Notes under the pieces: generated by a model | What the model was told of the DNA's origin: nothing | The model's input: the letters and a program-made list of their open reading frames with translations, nothing else | Databases searched by the model: none | Made by a program: the position numbers and the translations under genes | In this document: one piece after another, positions 23,859 through 33,308 of the stretch | Layout of the letters: each line of letters begins with the position of its first letter | How positions within the stretch are numbered: position 1 is the first letter of the stretch | From: Massilia alkalitolerans DSM 17462 | GTDB lineage: Bacteria; Pseudomonadota; Gammaproteobacteria; Burkholderiales; Burkholderiaceae_D | DNA: 64,000 bases | Direction: 5' to 3' | Assembly (NCBI RefSeq): GCF_000427785.1 | Contig: NZ_ATYR01000010.1 | Coordinates: 1 to 64,000, forward strand

Positions 23859-26800
23859 ATGTCGGGCAGCAGCGCCGATACGACCGACACCACCGCACCC
23901 ACGCTGGTCGAGCGGCCGCGCGACGGCCAGGCGGCAGACGCCCCGCTGGTGTTCACCTTCAGCGAAGCCATCAAGCCGGGGCCGAACGCCAGCATCCGCG
24001 TCTATACCGGCACCATGTCCGGGCTCACGCTGGCGCTGGCGGACAATCCCGCCATCAGCATCTCGGACGCGACCCTCACGGTCCGGCTGCCGCAGCCGCT
24101 GGACCATGCGACCTCGTACTCGGTGTACTTCAGCGCCGGCGCCATTACCGACCTGTCGGGCAACCCTGCTTTTGGCGGCTTCTACCATGACCTGCGCTTC
24201 CTGTCCGGCCTGAGTCCGGTGGCGCTGAACCTCACCGGCACCGCCGGCAACGAGACCCTCGACGGCAGCGACCTGGCCAACACCATCGACGGCGGCGCGG
24301 GCGCCGACACGATCAACGGACATGGCGGCGACGACCAGCTGCGTGGCGGCGCCGATGCCGGCATGGACCGGCTCAATGGCGGCGCCGGCCACGACAAGCT
24401 GTGGGGCGGCGGCGGCAACGACCTGCTCGACGGCGGTACCGGCAACGACGAGCTGTACGGCGAGGACGGCAACGACAGCCTGAAAGGAAACGACGGGGAC
24501 GACCTGCTCGACGGCGGCGGCGGAGACGATGAGCTGGTGGACCACGCCGGCGCCAACATCCTGCGTGGCGGCGACGGCCGCGACACGCTCGTGGGCAACG
24601 GCGGCAGCACCTACGAGGGCGGCGCCGGCGACGACGTCATCCGCCTGAACCTGGGCGCGGAGCCCGGCGGCCTGACCCAGGCCAGCGGCGGCGACGGCAA
24701 TGACCTGTTTCACCTTGGCCTGTACAGCCCACTGGCCGGCAAGACGACGATCTCCGGCGGCGCCGGCACCGACACCTACGTCCCCGGTTTCGGCATGGCC
24801 GTCATCCAGGCCCTTCCCGACGTCACCATCACGGATTTCGCAACGGGCGCCGGCGGCGACCTGATCGACATCGGCAACCACGAGGGCAGCAACCCCTTCG
24901 ATGGCGGCGCCATGCGCCTGCTCGCGTCCGGCGCCGACACCCTGCTGCAGCTGCGCCTCCCCGGCGGCGGAACCTATGTGACGATGCTGACGCTGGCCGG
25001 CGTCGCGCCCGCGCAGGTGCTGGCGGCGAACTTCGTCGGCGGCTTCGATCCCAAGGGCGGCACGACCGGCATCACGCTCACCGGCACGGAAGGGCCGGAC
25101 ACCCTGGACGGGATGTCGCTCGACGACACGCTGATCGGCCTCGCGGGCAACGACGTCCTGAACGGCAGCTACGGCAACGACCTGCTGGAAGGCGGCGACG
25201 GCAACGACACGCTCAATGGCGACGTCGGCGACGACACGCTGCGGGGCGGCAATGGCGACGACGAGCTGAACGCCAGCTACTGGGGCTCCAGCGTGCTCGA
25301 GGGGGGCGCCGGCAAGGACCGCCTGCGCAGCTACGCCGGCGGCAACGACCGCCTGGACGGCGGCGACGGCGACGACAGCCTGCTCCTGATGCAGCATACC
25401 GAAGCCCCGCAGAGCGCCACCATCACCCTGTCCGGCGGCGCCGGCGACGACCGCATCTCCATCGTGGCGGCGGGCCGGGTCGCCAATGTGATCGTCAAGG
25501 GCGGCGAAGGCGCCGACATCATCCATGTCGGCCGCACTGCCTATGTCCGGAATTTCAGCATTCTCGATTTCGGCGCGACCGACCAGCTCGACGTGCAGGA
25601 ATTCCTGCCCTACGGGAGCACCGAGAATCCCTTCGGGGCCGGCGGCTACTGGAAAGCCGTGCAGGAAGGCGCCGACGTCGGCATCTACATCGACCAGGAC
25701 GGCGCCGCAGGCAGCAATCCGGCATTCCGGCTCCTGACACTTGCGAATACTTCGCTCGGTTCGCTCACCAAGGCCAGCTTCGTGGGCGGATTCGATCCGG
25801 CCGGCGGCGCCCATGGCGGCAATGCCCCGATCGGCAAGACCCTGCTCGGCACCAGCGACGACGACGACCTGTCCGGCGCCGAGTTGAACGACATGCTCGA
25901 AGGCCGCGCCGGCAACGACAGGCTGTACGGCAGCGGCGGCGACGACAAGCTGTTCGGGGGCGATGGCAACGATACGCTGGACGGTGGCGACGGCAACGAC
26001 CTGCTCGAAGGCGGCGCGGGCAACGACACCCTCACCGACAGGTACGGCGACGATGTCCTGCACGGCGGCGCCGGCGACGACGTCCTGAGCAGCGAGGGCG
26101 CGCCGGGCGAGCGGCCGGCCGGGACCACCCTCGACGGCGGCGACGGCAACGACCGCCTCCACGTGGGCGGCTCGGTCAAGCTGGTGCTGGGCGGCGCCGG
26201 CGACGACGAGGTGCTGGTCGACGACAAGGGTGGCCCGGCCGGGAGGGCGCCGCTGCTGGTGGAGCTGGGCGACGGCAACGACCGCCTGAGCTTCCGCAGC
26301 TTCATGGGGGAGGCGCGCGAACTGCGGGTCAGCGGCGGCGCCGGTAGCGACACCTACGGATTCGGCGGCGGCGGCACCATGCCCCTGCTCACGATCACCG
26401 ATTTCCAGGCCGGCGCCGGCGGCGACGTACTGGATGCGAACTCCTTTGCCTACCCCAGCGGCGACGGCACCTCGGTCGGCCCGCGCCTGGTGCAGGACGG
26501 CAGCCGCGTCCTGTTCCAGGTCGACCCGGATGGCGCGCTCGGTGCGCGATCCTGGATGACCCAGGTCGTGCTCGAGAACACGCGCCTGGAAGACCTGACG
26601 GGCGCGAATTTCACGAATGGCACGGTCCCCGCCGGTCCCCCTCCCGTGGTTCAGCCGCCGATCGTTCAGCCGCCGGTCGTTCAGCCGCCGATCGTTCAGC
26701 CTCCGGTCGTTCAACCACCGGTGATCCAGCCGCCGATCGGCATCGGTCCCGGCAGCGGCTCGCCCGGCGTGGTCCTGACCGGCACCACCATGGGCGACGT

Positions 26801-27464
26801 GCTTTCCGGCAGCCAGCTCGACGACAAGCTGCATGGCGGCGAAGGCAACGATGTGCTGACCGGCGGCGCCGGCCACGACCTGCTCGATGGCGGAGCCGGC
26901 ATCGATGCCGCGCTGTTCAGCGGAACGCGCAGCCAGTACAAGGTGGAGCGCCAGGCGCAGGACCCGCAGAAGACGGTCGTGTCCGACCTGCGCCCCGGCT
27001 CCAACGAAGGCACCGACCACCTGCTCGGCATCGAGCGCCTGGTGTTCGCCGACGGCGCCCTCGCCCTCGACACCGGCCCGGACGGCATCGCCGGCCAGGC
27101 CTACCGCATCTACCGCGCCGCCTTCGACCGTGCGGCCGACGAAGGAGGACTGGGATTCTGGATCGCGGCGATGGACCGCGGCAGCAGCCTGGCCGAGATT
27201 GCCGACAACTTCGTGCGCTCGCAGGAATTCGTCATGCTGTACGGCGCCGCGCCGAGCAATGCCGAACTGGTCACCAGGCTGTACCGCAACATCCTCGACC
27301 GCGATCCGGAGCAGGCCGGTTACGAGTTCTGGCTCAATGCCCTCGACAGGAAACTGGTCGATGTGCCATCGCTGCTGGCCCAGTTCAGCGAGAGCGCCGA
27401 GAACCGCGCGGCGGTGGCCGAGCTGATCGCCAACGGAGTGGCTTTCCAGCCCTTCGGCGGCTGA
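23859..27464 (+). CDS. large RTX calcium-binding protein with SbsA-like and DUF4214 domains
   Basis: The 1,201-residue protein is acidic and lacks an N-terminal signal, as expected for type I secretion. It opens with an SbsA-type Ig-like domain (about 10-115: LVFTFSEAIKPGPNASIRVY, YSVYFSAGAITDLSGNPAF). Four blocks of GGxGxDxLx nonapeptide repeats follow (about 121-280, 406-530, 658-830, 971-1014), which form Ca2+-dependent beta rolls outside the cell. A PPVVQ linker (about 928-961) precedes the last block. The C-terminus (about 1076-1194) is a DUF4214 pair (YRAAFDRAADEGGLGFWIAAM, YRNILDRDPEQAGYEFWLNAL). No catalytic site is visible, so adhesin or surface-layer function is the best guess. No secretion genes are adjacent. 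ATG at 23859 has AGGA before it. Confidence 0.85.
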   Translation: MSGSSADTTDTTAPTLVERPRDGQAADAPLVFTFSEAIKPGPNASIRVYTGTMSGLTLALADNPAISISDATLTVRLPQPLDHATSYSVYFSAGAITDLSGNPAFGGFYHDLRFLSGLSPVALNLTGTAGNETLDGSDLANTIDGGAGADTINGHGGDDQLRGGADAGMDRLNGGAGHDKLWGGGGNDLLDGGTGNDELYGEDGNDSLKGNDGDDLLDGGGGDDELVDHAGANILRGGDGRDTLVGNGGSTYEGGAGDDVIRLNLGAEPGGLTQASGGDGNDLFHLGLYSPLAGKTTISGGAGTDTYVPGFGMAVIQALPDVTITDFATGAGGDLIDIGNHEGSNPFDGGAMRLLASGADTLLQLRLPGGGTYVTMLTLAGVAPAQVLAANFVGGFDPKGGTTGITLTGTEGPDTLDGMSLDDTLIGLAGNDVLNGSYGNDLLEGGDGNDTLNGDVGDDTLRGGNGDDELNASYWGSSVLEGGAGKDRLRSYAGGNDRLDGGDGDDSLLLMQHTEAPQSATITLSGGAGDDRISIVAAGRVANVIVKGGEGADIIHVGRTAYVRNFSILDFGATDQLDVQEFLPYGSTENPFGAGGYWKAVQEGADVGIYIDQDGAAGSNPAFRLLTLANTSLGSLTKASFVGGFDPAGGAHGGNAPIGKTLLGTSDDDDLSGAELNDMLEGRAGNDRLYGSGGDDKLFGGDGNDTLDGGDGNDLLEGGAGNDTLTDRYGDDVLHGGAGDDVLSSEGAPGERPAGTTLDGGDGNDRLHVGGSVKLVLGGAGDDEVLVDDKGGPAGRAPLLVELGDGNDRLSFRSFMGEARELRVSGGAGSDTYGFGGGGTMPLLTITDFQAGAGGDVLDANSFAYPSGDGTSVGPRLVQDGSRVLFQVDPDGALGARSWMTQVVLENTRLEDLTGANFTNGTVPAGPPPVVQPPIVQPPVVQPPIVQPPVVQPPVIQPPIGIGPGSGSPGVVLTGTTMGDVLSGSQLDDKLHGGEGNDVLTGGAGHDLLDGGAGIDAALFSGTRSQYKVERQAQDPQKTVVSDLRPGSNEGTDHLLGIERLVFADGALALDTGPDGIAGQAYRIYRAAFDRAADEGGLGFWIAAMDRGSSLAEIADNFVRSQEFVMLYGAAPSNAELVTRLYRNILDRDPEQAGYEFWLNALDRKLVDVPSLLAQFSESAENRAAVAELIANGVAFQPFGG
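26640..26741 (+). repeat. 15-bp tandem repeat encoding PP(V/I)VQ linker
   Basis: Nearly seven copies of a 15-base unit (CCGCCGRTCGTTCAG-like) encode alternating PPVVQ and PPIVQ. The repeat lies inside the RTX gene between the third and fourth beta-roll blocks. Copy number could vary by slippage. Confidence 0.9.
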
Positions 27465-27611
27465 GCGATTTAGAAGAAAGCCCTATATATGACTGATAAA
27501 AATAAGGAAACCTAATAGTTCGCACGGTGCCGCCCGCATCGTGCTCCCGCCTTCTTCAGCGCACAGTAGACTGTCCTCCAGGTTCGATGACGTGCACAGA
27601 AAGGATGCGAC

Positions 27612-29201
27612 ATGACTGCTTCCACCAACGGCGCTTCGGTATCGGTCTGGCTCGACACCGCCGATGTCCCGGCCTGCTCTCCCGTGTCCGGTGACCTCGA
27701 TACCGAGGTCTGCGTGATCGGCGCCGGCATCGCCGGCCTCACCACCGCCTACCTGCTCGCCAGGGAGGGCCGCAGCGTCGCGGTGATCGATGCCCTCGGC
27801 ATCGGCGCCGGCGAGACCGGGCGCACCACGGCCCACCTGTTCCCGCCGGACGAGTGGTACACCTACATCGAAGACAAGTTCGGCGCCGCCAATGCGCGCC
27901 TGGTGGCGGACAGCCATGCCCGCGCCATCGACCTGGTCGAATCGATTGCGGCACAGGAAAACATCGACTGCGCATTCGAGCGCCTCGACGGCTACCTGTA
28001 CTCCCTGCCCGGCAACGGCTTCAAGGACCTCGAGAAGGAATACCAGAGCGCCCGGCGCGCCGGCGTGGCGACGGAATTCCTGCCCGGCGTGCCCGGCCTG
28101 CCTTTCGATACCGGCCCCGCCGTGCGCTACGCCAACCAGGCCCAGTTCCACCCGCTCAAATACCTGGCCGGCCTGGCGCGGGCCATCGAGCGCCTCGGCG
28201 GCCAGATCTACGGTTCCACCCACGCGCACCGCGTGCGCGGCGACCAGGAGCAGCAGACCGTCTCCACCGACCACGGCGAGATCCGCGCCCGCCACGTGGT
28301 GCTGGCCACCCACACGCCCTTCAATGACCGCGTGGTGATGCACACCAAGCAGGCCGGCTACCGCACCTACGTGGTCGGCATGCGGGTGCCGCGCGGCGCG
28401 CTGCCGCGCATCCTGCTGTGGGATACCGGCGACCCGTACTACTACGTGCGCCTGGAAACCCCGGATGCGGCGGCGGACCACGACATCCTGGTGGTCGGCG
28501 GCGCCGACCACAAGACCGGCCAGGACGACCATCCCGAGCACCGCTACGACGACATCGAACGCTGGACCCGTGAGCACTTCCCGATGGCGGGGGCGGTCGC
28601 CTACCGCTGGTCGGGCGAGGTGATGGAGCCGTCCGATGGCCTGGCCTACCTCGGCCGCAACCCGATGGACGACGACAACGTCTACCTGATCACGGGCGAC
28701 TCCGGCAACGGCATGACCCACTGCACCATCGGCGCCATGCTCGTCACCGACCTGATCGGCGGCCGCGAGAATCCGTGGACGGCGCTCTACGATCCCTCGC
28801 GCAAGCCGGTGCACGGCCTCACCGACTTCGCGCACGAGCAGGCCAATACCATGGCGCGCTACGGCGAATGGCTGACCGGTGGCGACGTCGACTCGGTCCA
28901 GGAAATCGCCGCCGGCGAAGGCGCGGTGGTGCGCGACGGCCTGCGCAAGATCGCGGTCTACCGCGACGCCCAGGGCGGCCTGCATGCGGTGTCGGCCAAA
29001 TGCACCCACCTCGGCTGCGCCGTGCACTGGAACTCGGCCGAGCGTTCCTGGGACTGCCCCTGCCACGCCTCGCGCTTCGATATCGAGGGCAAGGTGCTGC
29101 ACGGACCGGCGCCCGAACCGTTGGAAAAGGTCGAACTGGCCGACCAGACCCCGCCACCGCGCTCGCCGCGTGCCGGCACACGGGGTCGCAGCGTGCGTTA
29201 A
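27612..29201 (+). CDS. FAD-dependent oxidoreductase with C-terminal Rieske domain
   Basis: The 529-residue protein has a DAO-type FAD domain. EVCVIGAGIAGLTTAYLLAREGRSVAVID (about 36) is the dinucleotide fold, with GIGAGETGRTTAH after it and YLITGDSGNGMTH near the FAD end. The C-terminal Rieske [2Fe-2S] domain has CTHLGC (Cys464, His466) and CPCHASRFD (Cys482, His485), the four cluster ligands. This fusion recurs in bacteria, but its substrate is not established; amine or sugar-acid oxidation with electron exit through the Rieske centre is plausible. No signal peptide, so probably cytoplasmic. The last ~20 residues are Arg/Pro-rich and outside the fold. Confidence 0.9.
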   Translation: MTASTNGASVSVWLDTADVPACSPVSGDLDTEVCVIGAGIAGLTTAYLLAREGRSVAVIDALGIGAGETGRTTAHLFPPDEWYTYIEDKFGAANARLVADSHARAIDLVESIAAQENIDCAFERLDGYLYSLPGNGFKDLEKEYQSARRAGVATEFLPGVPGLPFDTGPAVRYANQAQFHPLKYLAGLARAIERLGGQIYGSTHAHRVRGDQEQQTVSTDHGEIRARHVVLATHTPFNDRVVMHTKQAGYRTYVVGMRVPRGALPRILLWDTGDPYYYVRLETPDAAADHDILVVGGADHKTGQDDHPEHRYDDIERWTREHFPMAGAVAYRWSGEVMEPSDGLAYLGRNPMDDDNVYLITGDSGNGMTHCTIGAMLVTDLIGGRENPWTALYDPSRKPVHGLTDFAHEQANTMARYGEWLTGGDVDSVQEIAAGEGAVVRDGLRKIAVYRDAQGGLHAVSAKCTHLGCAVHWNSAERSWDCPCHASRFDIEGKVLHGPAPEPLEKVELADQTPPPRSPRAGTRGRSVR

Positions 29202-29217
29202 CAGCATGCGTAAACGA

Positions 29218-29264
29218 CGACACCAGCCCGCAGGCTGGTGTCGCGTGCGGCCGCAAGGGCCGCA
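29218..29264. other. tandem hairpins between convergent genes
   Basis: An 11-bp perfect stem CGACACCAGCC/GGCTGGTGTCG with a CGCA loop is followed three bases later by a seven-bp stem TGCGGCC/GGCCGCA. Neither has a T run. They may block 3' exonucleases or act as a factor-dependent terminator for the converging oxidoreductase and Gly/Ser/Thr-protein genes. Confidence 0.45.
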
Positions 29265-29292
29265 TCAGGCGTATTCCGCGAATCTGCGCGGA

Positions 29293-30108
29293 TCAGTAGC
29301 CGCGGCCGGTGGTGCCGCCGCCGGTGCCGCCGCTGGTGGTGCTGGAACCGCTGGTGGCGGAGGCCGCCCCGCCGGTAGCTGCGCCGGTACCGCCGCCGAT
29401 GGTGCCGCCGGTGGTGCCGCCCGTCCCGCCGGTGCTGCCCGAGCCGGTGGTGCCGGTGGTACCCGAGGTACCGGTGGTGCCGCTGCGGCCGGTGGCGTCC
29501 ATGGTGCCGGTCGAACCGCTGGTGCCCATGGTGCCGGTCGCACCCGAGGTGCCGGTGGTGCCGGTGCTGCCCGACGAACCGCTGGTGCCCATCGAGCTGC
29601 CCGAACCCGAGGAGCCGCTGGTGCCCATCGAACCGCTCGAGCTCGACGACCCGCTGGTGCCCATCGAACCCGACGAACCGCTGGTCGAGCTGCGGGTTTC
29701 CGGCTCGCTCGAACGGCCGGTGCTGGTGCGGCCGGCCTCGACGCCCGAGCTGCTGGAGCCGCTCTGGCTATCGTTCATGCTGCCCGAGCTGCTGGTGCCC
29801 ATCGCGCCGCTGCTGCCCGACGAACCGCTCTGGTCGCTCATCGAGCTGCCGGTCTGGCCCGCGCTGCTGGTGCCGCTCTTGTCGTGGTGGGCGCCTTTCT
29901 TGCTGCGCTTGTGTTTCGATGTGTCGGTGGTGGCCGCTGCCGACGAGGTGCCGCTGCTCTGGTCGCTCATGCTGCTGCTTCCGCTGGTGCCAGCGCCGCG
30001 GGTATTCTGGGTGCCGTCCGACGATTGTGCATGGACGGTGGTGGCGCCGAACATGGCGGCGGCAACGGAAGCGCCCAGCAGGCCTTTCAGTAGCTTATTC
30101 AGTTTCAT
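29293..30108 (-). CDS. secreted Gly/Ser/Thr-rich low-complexity protein
   Basis: The 271-residue protein starts with a signal peptide (MKLNKLLKGLLGASVAAAMFG, cleavage near VHAQ). The mature chain is almost entirely Gly, Ser and Thr, with one basic patch (HKRSKKGAHHDK near 65). Imperfect repeats such as SGSMGTSGSSGS and TGTTGTSGATGTMGTSGS fill residues 85-215. A Gly/Thr-rich tail ends in RGY. Such chains are disordered and may be a surface or matrix component, which is an inference. GAGGAG lies eight bases before the ATG. The repetitive DNA invites length variation. Confidence 0.65.
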   Translation of the reverse strand: MKLNKLLKGLLGASVAAAMFGATTVHAQSSDGTQNTRGAGTSGSSSMSDQSSGTSSAAATTDTSKHKRSKKGAHHDKSGTSSAGQTGSSMSDQSGSSGSSGAMGTSSSGSMNDSQSGSSSSGVEAGRTSTGRSSEPETRSSTSGSSGSMGTSGSSSSSGSMGTSGSSGSGSSMGTSGSSGSTGTTGTSGATGTMGTSGSTGTMDATGRSGTTGTSGTTGTTGSGSTGGTGGTTGGTIGGGTGAATGGAASATSGSSTTSGGTGGGTTGRGY

Positions 30109-30244
30109 GGTCGATCTCCTCAATTTGTCTTCGGGGCTGAAATGCTCAACAATATCAATAAGATATTGAATTCAGGGTTCCGAGTGTAGAGACGCCGATG
30201 TGGGGGAGGCGCACGGTAGCCTCCCGGAAAATACCGAGGGTTAC

Positions 30245-31492
30245 TTAACGCGGGGGCGGGACCGTGACATCCGCGGCCTGGGCCGACAGCGTGCCCAGCT
30301 GGGTATACAGCGCCAGCACGTTGCTCTTGTCGTCCGGGTAGACGCGGTTCGACAGCAGCACGTAGAAGGTGCGCGAATGCGGATCGACCCACAGGATGCA
30401 GCCGGTGAAGCCGGTATGCCCATACGATCCCACCGGGAAAACGGTGCCGCGCGGGCGCTGCGCATAAGGCGAGTCGATGTCCATGCCCATGCCGCGCAGG
30501 GCCAGCCCGGGCGGCGACTGCACGGTGGTCAACAGGCGCACGCTATCCCTGCTCAACACGCGCACGCCATCGAGTTCGCCCCCACCCACCAGCATGCGGC
30601 CGAAGCGCGCCACGTCGCGCGCGGTGGAGAACACGCCGGCGGAACCGCCCACGCCGCCCATGCGCCGCACGGTCGGGTCGTGCACCACGCCGGCCAGCAG
30701 CTGGCCCGGCGCCAGGTCCGCATGCAAGGACGCATCCACCGTGTCCGGACCTCGCTGGGTCGGCGCGATGCGCGCCGCCGGGGTGCGCGCCAGCGGCAGG
30801 TAGCCGGTATCCGCCATGCCGAGCGGCGTGAAGATGCGCTGCTGCGCGAAGCGTTCCAGCGGCATGCCGGCGACACGCTCGACCAGGTGGCCAAGCAGGA
30901 CGTAATTGATGTCCGAGTAGCGGAACAGGCTCCCCGGCACATGCGTCGGCGTCTGGGTGCAGGCCAGCGCCAGGGAGGCCTCCTTGCCCTCCCATGCCGG
31001 CCTGGCGGGCAGGCCCGCCGGCAACCCGGACGAATGGGTCAGGAGCTGGCGCACCGTGATCGCTTCCTTGCCGCCGTTGGCGCACTCCGGGAAGTAGCGC
31101 ACCAGCGGCGCTTCGAGGTCGAGCTTGCCCTCCTCGGCCAGCAGCAGCACCGAGGGCGCCGTCGACAGCACCTTGCTCAGCGAAGCGGCATCGAACACGG
31201 TATCCGGCGTGACCGGGCTGGCGCCTTCCTCATAGGTGTGACGGCCGTAGGCCTTCTCGTAGACCGCGCCTTCGCGCTCCAGGTGGAACACGGCGCCCGG
31301 AAGCTTGCGTGCGGCGATGTTGTCCAGGATGGCGCGGTCGATCTCCGCCAGCCGCGTGCCATCCAGCCGCGCTTCAGCCCGCATCGCACTTCCCTGCCCC
31401 GGCAGCTGCGCGCAGCCGGCGCCCAGCAGGGCAACGCAGAGGGCGGTGAGGAGGGGCGTGCGGCGGCGTGGCAAGGTCGGGAGTCGGGACAT
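30245..31492 (-). CDS. serine hydrolase lipoprotein, beta-lactamase/PBP fold
   Basis: The 415-residue protein has a lipobox LLGAGC (Cys27), so it is a predicted envelope lipoprotein. The class C beta-lactamase fold follows: S-x-x-K as SLSK (Ser104, Lys107), the YxN-region motif [11 protein letters not shown], and HTGFTG as the third motif. Family members include esterases, D-aminopeptidases and peptidoglycan-related hydrolases. Sequence alone does not indicate beta-lactam hydrolysis. I used the ATG at 31492, which gives the shortest complete signal sequence; the frame is open 22 codons upstream. A second protein of this fold is encoded at 33309. Confidence 0.85.
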   Translation of the reverse strand: MSRLPTLPRRRTPLLTALCVALLGAGCAQLPGQGSAMRAEARLDGTRLAEIDRAILDNIAARKLPGAVFHLEREGAVYEKAYGRHTYEEGASPVTPDTVFDAASLSKVLSTAPSVLLLAEEGKLDLEAPLVRYFPECANGGKEAITVRQLLTHSSGLPAGLPARPAWEGKEASLALACTQTPTHVPGSLFRYSDINYVLLGHLVERVAGMPLERFAQQRIFTPLGMADTGYLPLARTPAARIAPTQRGPDTVDASLHADLAPGQLLAGVVHDPTVRRMGGVGGSAGVFSTARDVARFGRMLVGGGELDGVRVLSRDSVRLLTTVQSPPGLALRGMGMDIDSPYAQRPRGTVFPVGSYGHTGFTGCILWVDPHSRTFYVLLSNRVYPDDKSNVLALYTQLGTLSAQAADVTVPPPR

Positions 31493-31624
31493 GGGCGCAG
31501 AAGCTGGGGTGGCTCGGTTGTTCGGTCCGATCATAAGGACGGGTTCGCCACGGGTCAATCTTTACGAGCAGCAATTCCTGTTCGACCGCGCACGCCAAAT
31601 GTCACATCGGCGTATGATAAATGG

Positions 31625-32611
31625 ATGATTCCATTTTCGATTCTCGACCTTTCGCCCATCGTTGAAGGCAGCGATGCAGCAACTTCTTTCCACCGTTCAC
31701 TAGACCTCGCCCAGCACGGCGAGCGCTGGGGCTACGGGCGTTTCTGGCTGGCCGAACACCATGGCATGCCGGGCATTGCCAGCGCGGCCACTGCGGTGCT
31801 GATCGGCCACGTGGCGGCCGGCACCAGGACCATCCGCGTCGGCGCCGGCGGCATCATGCTGCCGAATCACTCGCCGCTGGTGATCGCCGAGCAGTTCGGC
31901 ACGCTCGAGTCGCTCTATCCGGGTCGCATCGACCTCGGCCTGGGCCGTGCGCCCGGCTCGGACCACACTACCGCACGCGCCCTGCGCCGCAACCTGGCCT
32001 CGGATGCCGACGAGTTCCCGCAGGACGTCGTCGAGCTGATGGATTATTTTGCCGACTCGCCGCGCCGCTCGGTGCGCGCGGTGCCGGGCGCAGGCCTGGA
32101 CGTGCCGGTCTGGATCCTCGGCTCCAGCCTGTTCGGCGCCCAGCTGGCGGCGGCGCTCGGCCTGCCCTATGCGTTCGCCTCGCACTTCGCGCCGCAGATG
32201 ATGATGCAGGCCATCGAGATCTACCGCTCGACCTTCCGGCCCTCGAAGCAGCTCGACAAGCCCTACGTGATGCTCGGTTTTAACGTGTTCGCCGCCGACA
32301 CCGACGAGGAGGCGCAGGTGCTGGCCACCTCGATGCAGCAGGCCTTCGTGAACCTGCGCAGCGGCCGCCCGACCAAGCTGCAGCCGCCGGTACCGGGCTA
32401 CCTGGAAAGCCTGGGCACGGCCGAGCGCATGATGCTGGAGAGCGTGCTGTCCTGCACCGCGATCGGCTCGCCGGCCACGGTGGAAAGCCAGCTGCGCAGC
32501 TTCATCGCGCGCACCAAGCCGGACGAGCTGATGATCACCTCGCAGGTCTTCGACCACGCGGCGCGCCTGCGGGCCTACGAGATCACGGCCGAGATCAACA
32601 AGAAGGGTTGA
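31625..32611 (+). CDS. LLM-class flavin-dependent oxidoreductase (luciferase-like)
   Basis: The 328-residue protein is a bacterial-luciferase-like TIM barrel. It opens [18 protein letters not shown], then [60 protein letters not shown] and [16 protein letters not shown], hallmarks of the MsnO8-like LLM branch. It would use reduced FMN and oxygen or F420-like chemistry on an unknown substrate. The ATG at 31625 gives the family N-terminus. No clear ribosome site is visible. It stands alone between two minus-strand genes. Confidence 0.88.
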   Translation: MIPFSILDLSPIVEGSDAATSFHRSLDLAQHGERWGYGRFWLAEHHGMPGIASAATAVLIGHVAAGTRTIRVGAGGIMLPNHSPLVIAEQFGTLESLYPGRIDLGLGRAPGSDHTTARALRRNLASDADEFPQDVVELMDYFADSPRRSVRAVPGAGLDVPVWILGSSLFGAQLAAALGLPYAFASHFAPQMMMQAIEIYRSTFRPSKQLDKPYVMLGFNVFAADTDEEAQVLATSMQQAFVNLRSGRPTKLQPPVPGYLESLGTAERMMLESVLSCTAIGSPATVESQLRSFIARTKPDELMITSQVFDHAARLRAYEITAEINKKG

Positions 32612-32629
32612 GCCGAAGCCGGCGGCGCG

Positions 32630-33220
32630 TCAGGCGTCGCCCGTACCCGCCTGCAGCATGTCGATCAGCGCCCGCGTCGACCTGACCCTCCCCATGCGCG
32701 GGAAGATGTGCTTGCAGGTGAAGTGGTGCGCCTCGGCTTCCATGCTGGTCATCGCATCTTCCGCGAACACCAGCTTGTAGTTGCGATCAAAAGCCGCGCG
32801 CGCCGTCGATTCGACGCCGAAGTTGGTCGCAATCCCGCCCAGCACCAGGGTATCGATCGCGCGCCGCCGCAGCAGCTGGTCCAGCTCGGTGCCATAGAAG
32901 GCGCCCCACTGGCGCTTGGTGACCACGATGTCGCTCGCCTCCACGTCGGCCATCGGCGCCAGCTCCGACGCATCGTAAGGCGGCGCGGCAGCGCCGGGCG
33001 GGCGCATCGGGGCGTCGGCCAGCGGCGACGGCAATTCGTTCACCAGTACCCGCACGTACACGATCATCGCGCCGCGGTTGCGCATTTCCTGCGCCAGCAG
33101 CACGCAGTTGCCGACGGCCTGCTCGGCGGTATAAGGGGCCAGCTCGCGCCTGACATTGCTGTTTTGCAAATCGATCAGCACCAGGGCCGTGCGCGCCAGG
33201 TTCAGGGATTGTTCGGTCAT
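32630..33220 (-). CDS. isochorismatase-fold hydrolase lacking the nucleophile Cys
   Basis: The 196-residue protein has the isochorismatase fold: ALVLIDLQNSNVR with the catalytic-position Asp, VTKRQWGAFYGTELDQLLRRR with the Lys, and LVLGGIATNFGVESTARAAFDR. In amidase-type members (nicotinamidase, N-carbamoyl hydrolases) the position after NF would be Cys; here it is Gly. That is the arrangement in true isochorismatases, which do vinyl-ether hydrolysis without a nucleophile. No siderophore or phenazine genes are near, so the substrate is unknown. AGGAGG lies five bases before the ATG. Divergent from the serine hydrolase at 33309. Confidence 0.85.
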   Translation of the reverse strand: MTEQSLNLARTALVLIDLQNSNVRRELAPYTAEQAVGNCVLLAQEMRNRGAMIVYVRVLVNELPSPLADAPMRPPGAAAPPYDASELAPMADVEASDIVVTKRQWGAFYGTELDQLLRRRAIDTLVLGGIATNFGVESTARAAFDRNYKLVFAEDAMTSMEAEAHHFTCKHIFPRMGRVRSTRALIDMLQAGTGDA

Positions 33221-33308
33221 GGCATCCTCCTGAACGCAGTATTCACGATTCGCGCCCGCTTCGGCGCACGCGGCTACAATGCGCCGAAACCCTCTTTCTG
33301 GAGCAAGC

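Noticed and set aside
26640..26741. CRISPR-like short repeats
   Set aside because: The 15-bp units are contiguous, in frame and encode a Pro-rich linker; there are no spacers.
23727..27020. A very long open frame on the minus strand opposite the RTX gene
   Set aside because: It exists because GC-rich repeats leave no stops in the antisense frame. Its translation is Val/Ala/Gln-rich without a recognisable domain, and the plus-strand frame explains the region fully.
30245..31492. Beta-lactam resistance gene
   Set aside because: The fold and SxxK motif are shared by many esterases and peptidases. Nothing in the sequence points to beta-lactam hydrolysis.
30200..31624. Long upstream extension of the luciferase-like monooxygenase frame
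   Set aside because: It is the antisense of the serine hydrolase gene. The family N-terminus begins exactly at the ATG at 31625.
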